Shown one piece after another: positions 1 to 9,630 of a DNA stretch of 35,000 bases. Within the stretch, counting starts at the first letter, position 1. Each line of letters begins with the position of its first letter. Below the pieces are notes generated by a model. That model made no database searches. It saw nothing but the letters and a program-made list of their open reading frames with translations, and was not told where the DNA came from. The position numbers and the translations under genes were made by a program. Source of the DNA: Symbiodinium natans (taxonomy: Eukaryota; Sar; Dinophyceae; Suessiales; Symbiodiniaceae); NCBI GenBank assembly GCA_905221605.1, contig CAJNDS010002246.1, positions 147,501-182,500 on the forward strand, given 5' to 3'.

Positions 1-51
1 AACCCTACACCCTAAACCCTAAACCCTAAACCCTAAACCCTAAACCCACGC

Positions 52-115
52 AGCAACTCAACCAGCTCTCCAAGGGATTGCCTCAGTTCTGCGCCGCCAT
101 CGACCAAGTCGTCTC
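52..115 (-). CDS. Gene Z candidate exon
   Basis: GC-rich island between CCCTAAA (1-48) and TTTAGGG (136-269) arrays. On minus, after AAG, it reads DDLVDGGAELRQSLGELVEL with a GC donor. The plus strand is also open over this length, so strand rests on analogy with genes A and B. Family not recognised. Confidence 0.4.
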
Positions 116-135
116 CTTCGGCTGGCGTTGGGTTG

Positions 136-269
136 AGGGTTTAGGGTTTAGGGTTTAGGGTTTAGGGTTTAGGGTTTAGGGTTTAGGGTTTAGGGTTTAG
201 GGTTTAGGGTTTAGGGTTTAGGGTTTGGGGTTTAGGGTTTAGGGTTGAGGGTTGAGGGTTGAGGGTGCA
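136..269 (+). repeat. TTTAGGG array
   Basis: About 19 near-perfect units ending in GAGGGTT variants. With the CCCTAAA block from 286 it forms an inverted pair separated by a 16-base loop. Confidence 0.95.
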
Positions 270-285
270 TAGGGTTTCCTGAAAC

Positions 286-978
286 AACCCTAAACCCTAA
301 ACCCTAAACCCTAAACCCCAAAGCCTAAGTCCTAAACCCTAAACCCTCAACCTTTTCAACCACAATCAAGCCCTGGCCGAATTCCCGCACAACCTCAAAC
401 CTTTCAAGCCCTAAGCCCTACACCCTAAACCCTTAAACCCTATTCAGCCCCAAACCCAGACCCTTACACCTCAAAACCCAACAAACCTGACACCCCAAAC
501 TTCCACAAAAAACCCTAAACCATAAAACTCCAACACCCTAAAACCTAAACCCCAAACCCTAAACCCCAAAACCGCAAAACCCCAAGCCCTAAGCCCAAAA
601 CCCAAAACCCTAAACCCAAACCCCAAACCCTAAACCGTAAACCCCAAACCCTAAACCCTCAACCCTACACCCTCAACCCTAAACCCCAAACCCGTAACCC
701 CCAAGCCCTAACCCCAAACCCTAAACCCTAAACCCTAACCTAAACCCCAAACCCTAAACCCTAAACCGTAAACCCCAAACCCCAAACCCGAAACCCCAAA
801 CCCGAGACCCTAAACCGTAACCTAAACCCCAAACCCCAAACCTCAAACCCCAAACCCTAAACCGTAACCTAAACCCCAAACCCCAAACCCCAAACCTCAA
901 ACCCCAAACCCTAAACCCCACACCCCAAACCCCAAACCCCAAACCCTAAACCCCAAACCCCAAACCCTAAACCCTAAA
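286..978 (+). repeat. Degenerate CCCTAAA / CCCCAAA array
   Basis: About 690 bases of CCCTAAA units with many CCCCAAA, CCGTAAA and truncated variants. Read-through on the minus strand gives a Gly/Phe/Trp frame (942-754) that is repeat translation, not a gene. Confidence 0.9.
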
Positions 979-1003
979 CCCCTCTCCTGGATTCGGAGAA
1001 CGC

Positions 1004-1068
1004 CCCCAGGTCGCCACGGCGCCCAGCGCGCCCAGGGCTGCGAACGCGGTCTCCGTGGTGGCCAACTC
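1004..1068 (-). CDS. Gene Z candidate exon
   Basis: Island between CCCTAAA (left) and TTTAGGG (1094-1132). On minus, after CAG, it reads ELATTETAFAALGALGAVAT then W, Ala-rich and helical, with a GC donor. The next exon on minus is unknown. Family not recognised. Confidence 0.45.
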
Positions 1069-1093
1069 CTGACACTTGGGGGGGCTGAATGAG

Positions 1094-1132
1094 GTTTAGG
1101 AGGGTTTAGGGTTTAAGGTATAGGGTTTAGGG
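1094..1132 (+). repeat. TTTAGGG array, left part of the retroelement target
   Basis: Short degenerate TTTAGGG tract that continues at 9914-9937 beyond the element, so the element split a single array. Confidence 0.85.
1128..1132. repeat. Target site duplication TAGGG, left copy
   Basis: TAGGG lies immediately left of the element and is matched by TAGGG at 9914-9918. Both lie in TTTAGGG repeats, so the match is weaker evidence than in unique DNA, but the 5-bp length is right for Ty1/copia. Confidence 0.65.
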
Positions 1133-1419
1133 TACGGGGGCAACCGAAAGGGGACAGGAAAAGAAACCAACCCACAACAGTCGCCTATATAGATTTCCCA
1201 GATCGAACCAGAAACAAGAACACCCAGCCCTAAGGGGACAAGATAAGGGAGAAGGGACGGGACTACTCCAACCCGTTAAACCCAACCCCAAGCGTACGTA
1301 CTTTTTCAACAAAAGCTGACGGCTCTCGGCCATCTTGAGCCAAGCATGTTTTCCGGGTTCATTAACCCTTTCAACTCTCAACACTAACTCTTTTCTACAA
1401 TACCAGTTGCAGCTCCGCA
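1133..1419 (-). repeat. 3' LTR (287 bp)
   Basis: Direct repeat of 9631-9913. It is identical over its length except for 4 extra bases near 1247, in a GGGAGAAGGG context. On the minus strand it starts TGCGGAGC and ends CCCCCGTA. It contains a palindromic TATA-like CTATATAG at 1185-1192 and TTGGCTCAAG, read on minus, at 1343-1334. Confidence 0.95.
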
Positions 1420-1427
1420 CTCCCCCT
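1420..1427 (-). promoter_or_regulatory. Polypurine tract
   Basis: AGGGGGAG on the minus strand ends one base before the 3' LTR. This is the expected position of the plus-strand primer of an LTR element. Confidence 0.8.
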
Positions 1428-1790
1428 GTCCTAGGATTTCCTAGGACACATTGGAGGTGCAGATCTTTGGCCAAAAACTGCCATTAGGGCAGCAGCCAGC
1501 TGCTTGAAATGCACAATATGGTTTTACGTCTACCAGGACGAAATTATAGCACATTGGCTAAATCCACTAACCATAGAGAATCTTTTTTCACCATGATCCT
1601 CTCATCACTGAAGACTCCTTGGCCTTCTTCACCACAAACCGTGGTCTTCGCTACGCGAAAAGCTACTGACTTCTACTATCAGGGATTTCCATACCCTTAA
1701 TAGTAACCACCACATTTGTCAGCACATTGGCTGTTCCAGCGCACCTGTCTCCAGAAAGAGAAAAACCATCCCTTCATCCATACCATCCAA
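1428..1790 (-). other. Retroelement 3' untranslated stretch
   Basis: About 360 bases lie between the ORF2 stop (TGA at 1793-1791) and the polypurine tract. No further gene is seen; short frames on either strand show no recognisable motif. Confidence 0.6.
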
Positions 1791-4700
1791 TCACTTCTTT
1801 TTCCGATTGTTGGCAATCTTGAGGTGAAGTTGCAGCAGAATATACTCCAGGTCCGAAACTGCAAGAACAGGATCCTGTACGCCCCTTTGAATTGAGGATA
1901 CCAATCCTTCTCTTTTTGCGTCCTCAATCGCTTGGCAAGATTGACCCAGCTCTGCACTCACAGCTGTAGACGCTTGCGCATCCACATCAGGAGGACGATC
2001 CTTTTCCTCAGGACCTTTCACCACCACCACTTCTCCCTTTTTGGGACTCTGACTTTTCTCCTTCTTCTTCGCCTTTCCACCGACGTTTAACTTTGTGCGC
2101 ATTTTCGAGGCTTTTTCCCCTGCAGAAACCGCCGCATTGGATGATGATCCACTCTTCTCAATGGTCGCCGGCATCTTCTTAGGTTTTGGAACCAGGAGAG
2201 TGTAAGGATCTTCGATAACTGCAGTTTTCCTCTTCTTTTTAACCTTTTTTGCCTCCTCCTCAACGACAACCTCCGTCTCAGAAGTCTCAACCACCTCCTT
2301 TTCGGCAGGAATATCTTTGCTGGACTCCCTTTCTAGGGACCTCTTCTTGCCCCTTTTGGGATCTTTTTCTTCTTCCACGTTGGCTCGCTCGAACCATATC
2401 CTCAGGTCATTGACCCATTCTTCCACCTCCTCGAGCGAAACCTCATACGACTTCACTACTTCGTGAAGTTCCAGCACGGACAACATATCGTCGGTCCACG
2501 ATACCCATTCTCTATCCATCTGGTCAGCATCTCCCTTGAACTTCAGGAGTTTGAACAGTGGGTCCGCCTCTGCTCGGGCCAAATCTGTTTTGCCATTCGA
2601 CAGAAATGAAATCGCTTCCATCAACAGTTCCGACATTTTGGTGTCATCGTCATAGGTCATGGAATACTCCTCACCATCATCGAACTGTTCAGGAGAGATC
2701 TCCTCTTCCCCACCTTTGGCACCAGAACTTCTCCTTGGACCATCCCTTGGGGGCGTCCTCGGAGACCTTGGCCTCTGTTCATTCAGCGGATCACCATGCT
2801 CAAAAACACACCTGTCACCATAACGACACTTCCCAGACTGAGCAAACTGAATGCACCTCACACCAGTTGCATTATGCGAGAACGCACACGTCTTTCCAGC
2901 GAAACAGGGTCTCCCCGCCACGTAGTATTTGCACCAATACGAATGCAGCACCACATCATCTTCTGAATGGATGAATTTGCAGTCTTCACCAAATTTGCAG
3001 CGATCTTTTCCCTTACTGAACCAATAGCAGAAGCCTTTCTTCCTCTTCTCCAAGCGCTCCGCCTCGAACCGGTCCATAGGGCGATTCTGCTCTACATGAA
3101 CATTGCCATGTGCCTGAGAACTGCTCCCTTCACCCCAGGTGCTATCAGTATTTGATGCTTGGAGTACAGCTGGAAAACCTGGCCTTGGTCCTACCACCTT
3201 CATGATTGGTTTTCCGCCAGCTCCTGAGCCACGCTGAGACGATCCAAAAACATTGAACTTCTTCATGAAGGCTTTCCTAGTGCCGATCTTCTGCACCCTT
3301 TTGATTGGACGCTTCACGGTTCCAACCTTGCATCCAGATACGTTCAAACGACACAACCTCCTATACCCAGCTCTATATCCCTTTTTCCAAAGAGCCATAA
3401 GAATTTTAGAGGCAGTAACATTCTCCACCTCTACCTTTTCCAACGATCCCTCACTTCCCGGAACAAACCCCTCCAGCCCATCCATATCTGAAGACCTTTC
3501 CATCTTTTTTGACACCACTTCGTCGAGGTAGTCTTCAGAGATCCAGGGTAAGTTCCTCTTAGAGGAAGGATTGTCACCATTGTTTGGTCCTTCACCAGGA
3601 TACCCCTTTGTGCTGTCAAAGATCTTCCCAGTAGTGCGGTCCTGCGTAGAGAAATTGGAAGCAACGCGAGAGTACACTGACCACAAGAAAATCCTTGTGC
3701 CCGCCAGTCTTGACGACCCACTGGATGTCTCCTCTTCTGGAGAGACTTCTGGCGCTTTGCCATCCCTTCCAGTGTCACCAAGTGTCTCACCTCCAGCATC
3801 TTCAATGGGAATAAGGGATTCATTGTTCCCTTGATCTAGTACCGCATCTTGTTGATCGGGGATCTCCAGCACCATTCCTGTAGGATCCACTTCCTCATCA
3901 GCATCGTCGTCCATTCTTTTCCAGAGAACTTCCAATTGATCAGCGCAGGTCGCCGCCTGAAGGAACTCCATCATTTGATCCCTCCCGTGCTGCCAGAGAA
4001 ACTCGGAATTCACCACTGTCCCTTGGCCTCCAAGTCTAAGGAATGGAGCGACCAGATTGGCTACCCTTGCCATAAGTTCCACATGAACTTCCATGCCTGG
4101 ACTGCGACTCCAATCATAGGCTATTGCCTCCATAGCAGTTCCAAACTTTTCAGTATTTCTGAATTCCTTTTCCAGGCCAGGAGAAAGCAGTGCACCCATC
4201 ACCGAAAGAGGATAATTTCCCACCACCGGCAAGCACGGATTGTCATGGAACGAATGATGCAAATCACAATAATATCCTTGATCTCTCCTTTCAAAAAGGA
4301 GTCTCCCAGTATTCAACTGGGCATTCAGTTCATCCACTTGAACCATTTCAGCACATATTCTCTGTGCTGTGTACGCCATTGCTGGCCAGACGGAACGATC
4401 GGTCAGACCACGACGCATAACCCAATCAGTTGTAGGCGACTGAATCAGCGTCCTTGGATCATACACCAGAACTACCATCGCACCGTCACCCATTGACTGA
4501 TCAGCATCGTCCTCCAGTGCCAGGTTCTCATCCTGTTCGCTTGCACCTTCGGATGACATGCTAATAACCAAATTTCGATCCATCTTATTGGACCCTTTTT
4601 GGCAGTCTCTTTGCCCCACCGGCAACTTGCCAACTGCAACCTTCCAATAAATCCGATTCAGAAGACCTTTAACCAGCAATTGCTGAGGAACATTCTTCAC

Positions 4701-7700
4701 CGGACGAACATCCAATGTCTTCGCACCATCACCATGGAGTTCATTGCTCCCACCTTCTCCTTCGTTTTGGTCAGTCTCCTCGCCAGGAATTTGCACTGCT
4801 CCTTCCAGCGCCGTCTCCTGTCCAGCCACTTCTTGCCCAGGAAGAACTTGAGCGCCTTCAGATACATTCACCTGTCCAGCAACACCTTGCCCAGGTAAAA
4901 CCTCATCCGTGGAGCCCACCGCCAGCGAACCAACTATAACTGAGCCATCCCTTGCTCTTTTTTGAGACTGTTCAGTTCGACGAGAAGGTTGTGGTAGCGA
5001 AAAAACTTGAGAAGTCACTTCTTGGCGGGTCTCCCCCCGCGACGCTTTGTCGCGTTCTTTGCCAAGGTGAACCGATTTTTTCTGCCCGTCATTGGGGCCG
5101 GAAGAACCACCCATCGGAACATTGCCACGAATCGCAGTTCTCTGTGAATCCCTTTCTTGCAAAAGGATTTCCCGCATGCGGTGCACAGCATTGGTCTCTT
5201 CCTCGCTTGAATCGCTTGAGGAAGCGGCATAAGAAACCAAAGCCTCCGCCTGATCATCATCGTCCACCACATCTGCCCACGCTCTGCTGAACCGATACGA
5301 CAACCCACCACGAGGCTTCAGTTCCAGTGGTTTTGGTTTCTCCACCACTTCCGCCGGTTGCGCTCGTCGCTGTGAGCGAGAGCGTGGCACCTGTCGCACC
5401 TGTTTTTTGTCCAGCAAGGGCCTTCCCCTTTTCACAGGGTTTGATATTGACCGATACTTTTTTGTTGGTGGGTTCACCGGTGGCATTCCAACTCCCACCA
5501 ACTTCAGCTTCTGTACGCACAGTGGAGACCTCTGCGCAAGCGTCCAAGCATCACGGTACTTGACCTTATCAAAAAGCTCCCGATAGGAGCCTCTCGGCAT
5601 CGTTTTTGCACCGGAGCCTTCAGCTTCACGCACCTGAGTGAGGGTTCGCACCGCCGCTCTTCCAGTCCCTTTGTTCCCAGAAGATTGTTGTACCCGTACA
5701 GATGCATCAGAAGGAACTGCCTTTTCCGGTCCTCCCGGTCGATATCGGACCTCACCCACCAATTGTAGAATTTTGCATGCGGTCACCTTGTTGATCCCTT
5801 TGTCAACCAAATCTTCCACAAAGATGAACTCTTGCAAGTCCGACACATTGGTCACACCAAGGGTCATCATCACCTCACTTACATGAGGGGTATACACCCA
5901 CAGGTGTTCGTTGCGAGCCATCCAATTTTCAATTGGCTCCTCTGGATTGTGAAGCTGCGTACTAGTGGATGCAGCCACCGAATTCTTTTGCTCATCAGCT
6001 TCTTCTTCATCCAGAATACCCTTTTCACCATCTTTTTGTGACACATTGGTCATTTGCAGCGCTTTTGGTGCTGAGGAGGACGAAGATTCTGCTCCCCCAC
6101 TTACCGGTGGTTGAAAAGCGTTCCTGTCGGGAATCTCCAATCCCCTTCCCCTTTGAAAGGCCACATGGTTTGCCACATTCACCAAATGCTTCAACTGGGT
6201 CAGCCGGTCCTCAGACATCTCTTCGTGAGAATACTTGCAGCCAAATCGCACACGACATCTCCCTTTGAGATAGTAGTCGAAACAGCAATGGTGGAACCCC
6301 GCGTCCCTCAGTGCCTTCCTGGAAGCATTGTCCCAAGATTTGCCAGGCTCCCAAGTCCCTTCCAATGCCATGTCATCGTCGTGGAGATACCTGCACGCAG
6401 TCCCATATTTACAACCACTTTGATTGTAATACAGACACAGCCGTTTCTTCATTTCACCCAGCGTAGGCTCACCTTTTGATGTCCCTTTGCCATAGTTGTA
6501 CTGGGCACGGAAGGCCGAATCCTCCCGCTCCTGCTGCACCTCATCCACTGTACCTTCATCAGTTGGAGGGCCACCGATGTCCCCATCCTCGTCACCAGTT
6601 TTTTGGCTGTTCTTTGGCTCAGTTGGCTCTCCTTCAGGCCACCCTTCACCGTAGCGACGATGTTCATAGGAACACCCATCTCCATTTCGACACCTCCCTT
6701 GATTGAAGAACTTGCACAGCTTGCTGTATCCAGGTGACACAGTCTTCGGAGTCGTGTGAGCCTTTTTGTACTGATCGGGATCCATATAGGCTTCTATTGG
6801 CCTGTTTTCCCTCTTACTCATCTCCTCGATTGCACCATCAAGCTCTTGCAGAAATCGCTTGGTGTCGAACCACAGCTCGTTCCAAAGCTCATCTTTCCCT
6901 TTGCTCAGCAAAATTGCCACCGCTTCACCCACGACTGGTCCACTAAATCTTCTTTTCTTGCGTGCCAGTTCGTAGAGCGCGTTGTGGTACTGTTTCCGGG
7001 AAAAAGTGGTTGTTTCTTCCACACCTGCACGTTCCGTCTCCTCAGGCTTCCAATCATCACTTAGCAAGATGTTGTATGCGCTCCGAGCCTCAATATTCAG
7101 GAATGCATGATCTGCGATACACTCCACAATCACGTCCATTGGACGACTCAGCAACATCCCAGTGATTTTGCCCACATAGTCATTATCTATTGTTTCATCT
7201 TCCAGGAGATTTCGACAGATTTTTTCTCCATAGAGCTGTTTCTGCTCAGCCTCCTCTTGTTCCTTAGAGGATGCTTTTGACTCGGCAAACCACTCACGAG
7301 ACTGCTGTTCTTCCGACTTCCAGTCCCATTGACCATCGGAACCTTTGTACCATTGACCAGTCTGCCATGAGCCTGTCCACCATGTACCCCAGCCGCTGTC
7401 CTTCCATTTGCGCAGCGTTGAAGAGGAATCCTCCTCATCCTCTTCCAAAACCAGAAAGGTGTCCAAGATTATGGTACCATCATCTTCCACTCGTTTCACT
7501 GTTCCATTGACAGTGTCACCAAATTTGAACTGATGTACATTGTTCCCTTCTGCAGGAACCAATACATTTATATCACCATGGTCCAAAAAGGCTCCATACC
7601 CATTGATGCAGCGCACTAGACCCATGATCTCATCTCCCTCTTGATAGCAATGTGTCCCAGGTGATTCCAAGGCTCCCGCTCGGGGCACTTTCTTTGCATG

Positions 7701-8171
7701 CTCTTCAGAAACCATCTCTGTATCATCGGCTCCTGGCGCATCCTTTGTCTTCACCTTTGGGTCACACTGCTCGTCCTGCTCCACGAGTCCCACAAGCTCA
7801 TCTTTTTTGTGCTCCTGGATTTCAGGATCTTCCTTTTTTCCAGCCAATGGCTTTGCCTCATCCGTTACAGTTCGCTCGGTGTCGACTTCCGGTGAACTTC
7901 CAGACGGCAACGCTTCTCCCTTCATGGGAGTGGACCCATCATTGGAGTCCTTTGTCTCACCTTCTGCAGCAGGCAAATCCTCTTCCACTGCAGGGCAATT
8001 GAGTCGATCATCCACGGCAGGCACGCTTTCTTCCGCCGCAGGCTCCTTTGGTTCCATGGCCTCCAAAGGAGAATTTCCACCATCATTGACCACAGCTGCC
8101 TCATTGGCTCCGGTGTAGCCCTTGTCATTTCGTTCCTCGCTGCTAACTTCAGGTTGCACCAGTGCGTCCAC
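1791..8171 (-). CDS. Retroelement ORF2: large multi-CCCH zinc-finger protein, S1-like and SAM-like segments, no pol
   Basis: Open for 2126 codons from a GTG, with no clear ATG; the frame is open from just after a TGA near 8197. An S1/OB-like segment lies near residues 174-245 (GDEIMGLVRCINGYGAFLDH, then GDTVNGTVKRVEDDG). It is followed by a Trp-rich stretch (SGWGTWWTGSWQTGQW). CCCH fingers lie near 480-505, 577-597, 627-648, 1712-1735, 1743-1765 and 1770-1791, for example CKFFNQGRCRNGDGCSYEH. A SAM-like helical segment lies at about 750-807, and Lys-rich, nuclear-signal-like tracts near the C-terminus. All of this points to RNA binding. I searched for RT, integrase and protease motifs and found none; WTDDML near the end is not in an RT context. 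It may be a Gag-type nucleocapsid greatly enlarged, or a captured host RNA-binding gene. Confidence 0.8.
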   Translation of the reverse strand: MDALVQPEVSSEERNDKGYTGANEAAVVNDGGNSPLEAMEPKEPAAEESVPAVDDRLNCPAVEEDLPAAEGETKDSNDGSTPMKGEALPSGSSPEVDTERTVTDEAKPLAGKKEDPEIQEHKKDELVGLVEQDEQCDPKVKTKDAPGADDTEMVSEEHAKKVPRAGALESPGTHCYQEGDEIMGLVRCINGYGAFLDHGDINVLVPAEGNNVHQFKFGDTVNGTVKRVEDDGTIILDTFLVLEEDEEDSSSTLRKWKDSGWGTWWTGSWQTGQWYKGSDGQWDWKSEEQQSREWFAESKASSKEQEEAEQKQLYGEKICRNLLEDETIDNDYVGKITGMLLSRPMDVIVECIADHAFLNIEARSAYNILLSDDWKPEETERAGVEETTTFSRKQYHNALYELARKKRRFSGPVVGEAVAILLSKGKDELWNELWFDTKRFLQELDGAIEEMSKRENRPIEAYMDPDQYKKAHTTPKTVSPGYSKLCKFFNQGRCRNGDGCSYEHRRYGEGWPEGEPTEPKNSQKTGDEDGDIGGPPTDEGTVDEVQQEREDSAFRAQYNYGKGTSKGEPTLGEMKKRLCLYYNQSGCKYGTACRYLHDDDMALEGTWEPGKSWDNASRKALRDAGFHHCCFDYYLKGRCRVRFGCKYSHEEMSEDRLTQLKHLVNVANHVAFQRGRGLEIPDRNAFQPPVSGGAESSSSSAPKALQMTNVSQKDGEKGILDEEEADEQKNSVAASTSTQLHNPEEPIENWMARNEHLWVYTPHVSEVMMTLGVTNVSDLQEFIFVEDLVDKGINKVTACKILQLVGEVRYRPGGPEKAVPSDASVRVQQSSGNKGTGRAAVRTLTQVREAEGSGAKTMPRGSYRELFDKVKYRDAWTLAQRSPLCVQKLKLVGVGMPPVNPPTKKYRSISNPVKRGRPLLDKKQVRQVPRSRSQRRAQPAEVVEKPKPLELKPRGGLSYRFSRAWADVVDDDDQAEALVSYAASSSDSSEEETNAVHRMREILLQERDSQRTAIRGNVPMGGSSGPNDGQKKSVHLGKERDKASRGETRQEVTSQVFSLPQPSRRTEQSQKRARDGSVIVGSLAVGSTDEVLPGQGVAGQVNVSEGAQVLPGQEVAGQETALEGAVQIPGEETDQNEGEGGSNELHGDGAKTLDVRPVKNVPQQLLVKGLLNRIYWKVAVGKLPVGQRDCQKGSNKMDRNLVISMSSEGASEQDENLALEDDADQSMGDGAMVVLVYDPRTLIQSPTTDWVMRRGLTDRSVWPAMAYTAQRICAEMVQVDELNAQLNTGRLLFERRDQGYYCDLHHSFHDNPCLPVVGNYPLSVMGALLSPGLEKEFRNTEKFGTAMEAIAYDWSRSPGMEVHVELMARVANLVAPFLRLGGQGTVVNSEFLWQHGRDQMMEFLQAATCADQLEVLWKRMDDDADEEVDPTGMVLEIPDQQDAVLDQGNNESLIPIEDAGGETLGDTGRDGKAPEVSPEEETSSGSSRLAGTRIFLWSVYSRVASNFSTQDRTTGKIFDSTKGYPGEGPNNGDNPSSKRNLPWISEDYLDEVVSKKMERSSDMDGLEGFVPGSEGSLEKVEVENVTASKILMALWKKGYRAGYRRLCRLNVSGCKVGTVKRPIKRVQKIGTRKAFMKKFNVFGSSQRGSGAGGKPIMKVVGPRPGFPAVLQASNTDSTWGEGSSSQAHGNVHVEQNRPMDRFEAERLEKRKKGFCYWFSKGKDRCKFGEDCKFIHSEDDVVLHSYWCKYYVAGRPCFAGKTCAFSHNATGVRCIQFAQSGKCRYGDRCVFEHGDPLNEQRPRSPRTPPRDGPRRSSGAKGGEEEISPEQFDDGEEYSMTYDDDTKMSELLMEAISFLSNGKTDLARAEADPLFKLLKFKGDADQMDREWVSWTDDMLSVLELHEVVKSYEVSLEEVEEWVNDLRIWFERANVEEEKDPKRGKKRSLERESSKDIPAEKEVVETSETEVVVEEEAKKVKKKRKTAVIEDPYTLLVPKPKKMPATIEKSGSSSNAAVSAGEKASKMRTKLNVGGKAKKKEKSQSPKKGEVVVVKGPEEKDRPPDVDAQASTAVSAELGQSCQAIEDAKREGLVSSIQRGVQDPVLAVSDLEYILLQLHLKIANNRKKK

Positions 8172-9565
8172 CTCGCGGAACGTGACACCATATGCGCCTC
8201 AACCCGTGCTTTTCCTGCACTCCAGGTACTATCTGGCGCGTTGACCCGCGCTTCATTGGCGCTCCAGGCCTCATCTTTCCGATCAACCGTGTCTCCAGCA
8301 GTTTCAGAAGTTTCCTTTTCCCTTTGAATGGCAGAATTCTCGGCACCAAACGAAGAGACCTCCTCAGTCGTAATGCACAACTTTTTCCCTTCGTCATCCA
8401 AATCTCCAGGGCCATCTTCCTGAACGACAGGCACCACATCCACCACTCGCTCTTCTGCAGCCGACACAATTCCGATCTCCACATTGGGCATTTTTTCTTC
8501 TGGACCCACCGATTCCACCGCTGCCACACCCTCAGAAAGCGCCTCCATCTCTTCCCGATCCAGATGTTGAGCTTCAGCGATGTCTGCTCGGTTTCCAGAA
8601 ATCCCCTCTTCATCAGGAGAACCCGAGGTCGGGGCGTCACCACCAGCCCTAGGACCGCTATCCCTGATAGTAGAGGAAAAATCTTTTTCACCTACACTAT
8701 TTACACCACTGTTGACACTTTCCATGCTACCCTGTTGTGCCCTAGAAGACTCAGTAGGTGACGAGGACGAGGTAGCACCCAGCGCTGGCTCGTCATCCAC
8801 AGGGACAATGCCCATTCCAACACCTGGCCCCTCGCTGTTTCCAGCCATTCCAGTCTTCTTAGGCACCACCCATTGGGTATCTCCAGTGTCTAAACAGTAA
8901 AGATATTCTCTCCCATCATCATGAAAACGGCGTTCCCATGTCTTCCCATCGCAGTCGATGATTGGAAGGTCAGCAGCTTGAGACACTTTGCCTCCACCAT
9001 CAGCGTATAAGTCTTCATCTGACTCTTGCTGTATTCTTGCTGCCTCCAATTCCAGGATTTCTCCTTCACTCATCACCATAGCAACAGGAACAACTCCTTC
9101 TGCGTCCCCAACGACGAGGATACTGCTTTTTGTCGCAGCAACAGGCGCAGTTTCTTCCGCTTCACCTGTCAACAGATCACCACTTTCAGCCGCGAAACTC
9201 ACTTTGTTGCGAGCTCGCTTGGAAACAGGGATAACATCCCCAACCAGTTCTGTCTGGCACCCTTGCTCCACCATCTTTGACGTAGAGGAGCTTGTTGTTG
9301 GCGCTCCCGTTGATTCAGCAGATTCCGCAGCTCGAAGAAGATGCCCATGTTTGCTCAGAAGGCGCAGCAAAACTACTTCCATCTGGTCTTCCAGTCCTTC
9401 CACCACCGGCTTCTCTTCGCCACGCATACCACCAACATCAACCAGAGCTTCCACATTGGGAACAACTTTTTCACCCGTTGCAGACCTTTTGACACCACCT
9501 TCACCTTGGTCGCCCACATTGGAGCTCGATGATGCCGCACCAGTCCGTAACCAGTTGGTCGCCAT
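7922..9565 (-). CDS. Retroelement ORF1: acidic protein with a WW domain
   Basis: Open for 547 codons from an ATG 54 bases past the primer site; this is the first long frame after the 5' LTR. A WW domain lies at about residues 206-233: the first Trp in KTWERR, then DDGREYLYCLDTGDTQ, the second Trp, and the closing Pro of WVVP. Flanking sequence is low-complexity, acidic and Ser/Glu-rich. Past about 8198 this frame becomes Arg/Trp-rich while the next frame takes over the same acidic style, so the real product probably ends or shifts near 8200. WW domains bind proline-rich partners. Its role in the element is unknown, possibly Gag-like. ORF1 and ORF2 may be one protein split by a frameshift. Confidence 0.75.
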   Translation of the reverse strand: MATNWLRTGAASSSSNVGDQGEGGVKRSATGEKVVPNVEALVDVGGMRGEEKPVVEGLEDQMEVVLLRLLSKHGHLLRAAESAESTGAPTTSSSTSKMVEQGCQTELVGDVIPVSKRARNKVSFAAESGDLLTGEAEETAPVAATKSSILVVGDAEGVVPVAMVMSEGEILELEAARIQQESDEDLYADGGGKVSQAADLPIIDCDGKTWERRFHDDGREYLYCLDTGDTQWVVPKKTGMAGNSEGPGVGMGIVPVDDEPALGATSSSSPTESSRAQQGSMESVNSGVNSVGEKDFSSTIRDSGPRAGGDAPTSGSPDEEGISGNRADIAEAQHLDREEMEALSEGVAAVESVGPEEKMPNVEIGIVSAAEERVVDVVPVVQEDGPGDLDDEGKKLCITTEEVSSFGAENSAIQREKETSETAGDTVDRKDEAWSANEARVNAPDSTWSAGKARVEAHMVSRSARWTHWCNLKLAARNEMTRATPEPMRQLWSMMVEILLWRPWNQRSLRRKKACLPWMIDSIALQWKRICLLQKVRQRTPMMGPLP

Positions 9566-9618
9566 GGCTTCAAACTTCCACCCTAAAGCCGAAACACAAA
9601 CCGCAGGGAACCTAATTT

Positions 9619-9630
9619 GGGCTCATAACC
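9619..9630 (-). promoter_or_regulatory. Primer binding site, initiator tRNA-Met anticodon arm
   Basis: Directly abutting the 5' LTR, the minus strand reads GGTTATGAGCCC. Its complement GGGCUCAUAACC is the anticodon stem-loop of eukaryotic initiator tRNA-Met, including the CAU anticodon and the run of three G before the loop that marks initiators. Drosophila copia primes from an internal fragment of the same tRNA, not from the 3' CCA end. Twelve matched bases at exactly the expected position make this a firm call. Confidence 0.85.

Noticed and set aside
754-942. 62-codon Gly/Phe/Trp-rich frame
   Set aside because: It is a translation of degenerate telomere-like repeats.
1-978. Chromosome end (true telomere) at the left edge
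   Set aside because: Only 48 bases of CCCTAAA precede a single-copy island, and arrays of both orientations recur through all 35 kb, so these are interstitial.
2440-2500. WTDDML in ORF2 as a reverse transcriptase YVDD box
   Set aside because: No other RT motifs around it; the context is a helical acidic segment after the CCCH fingers.
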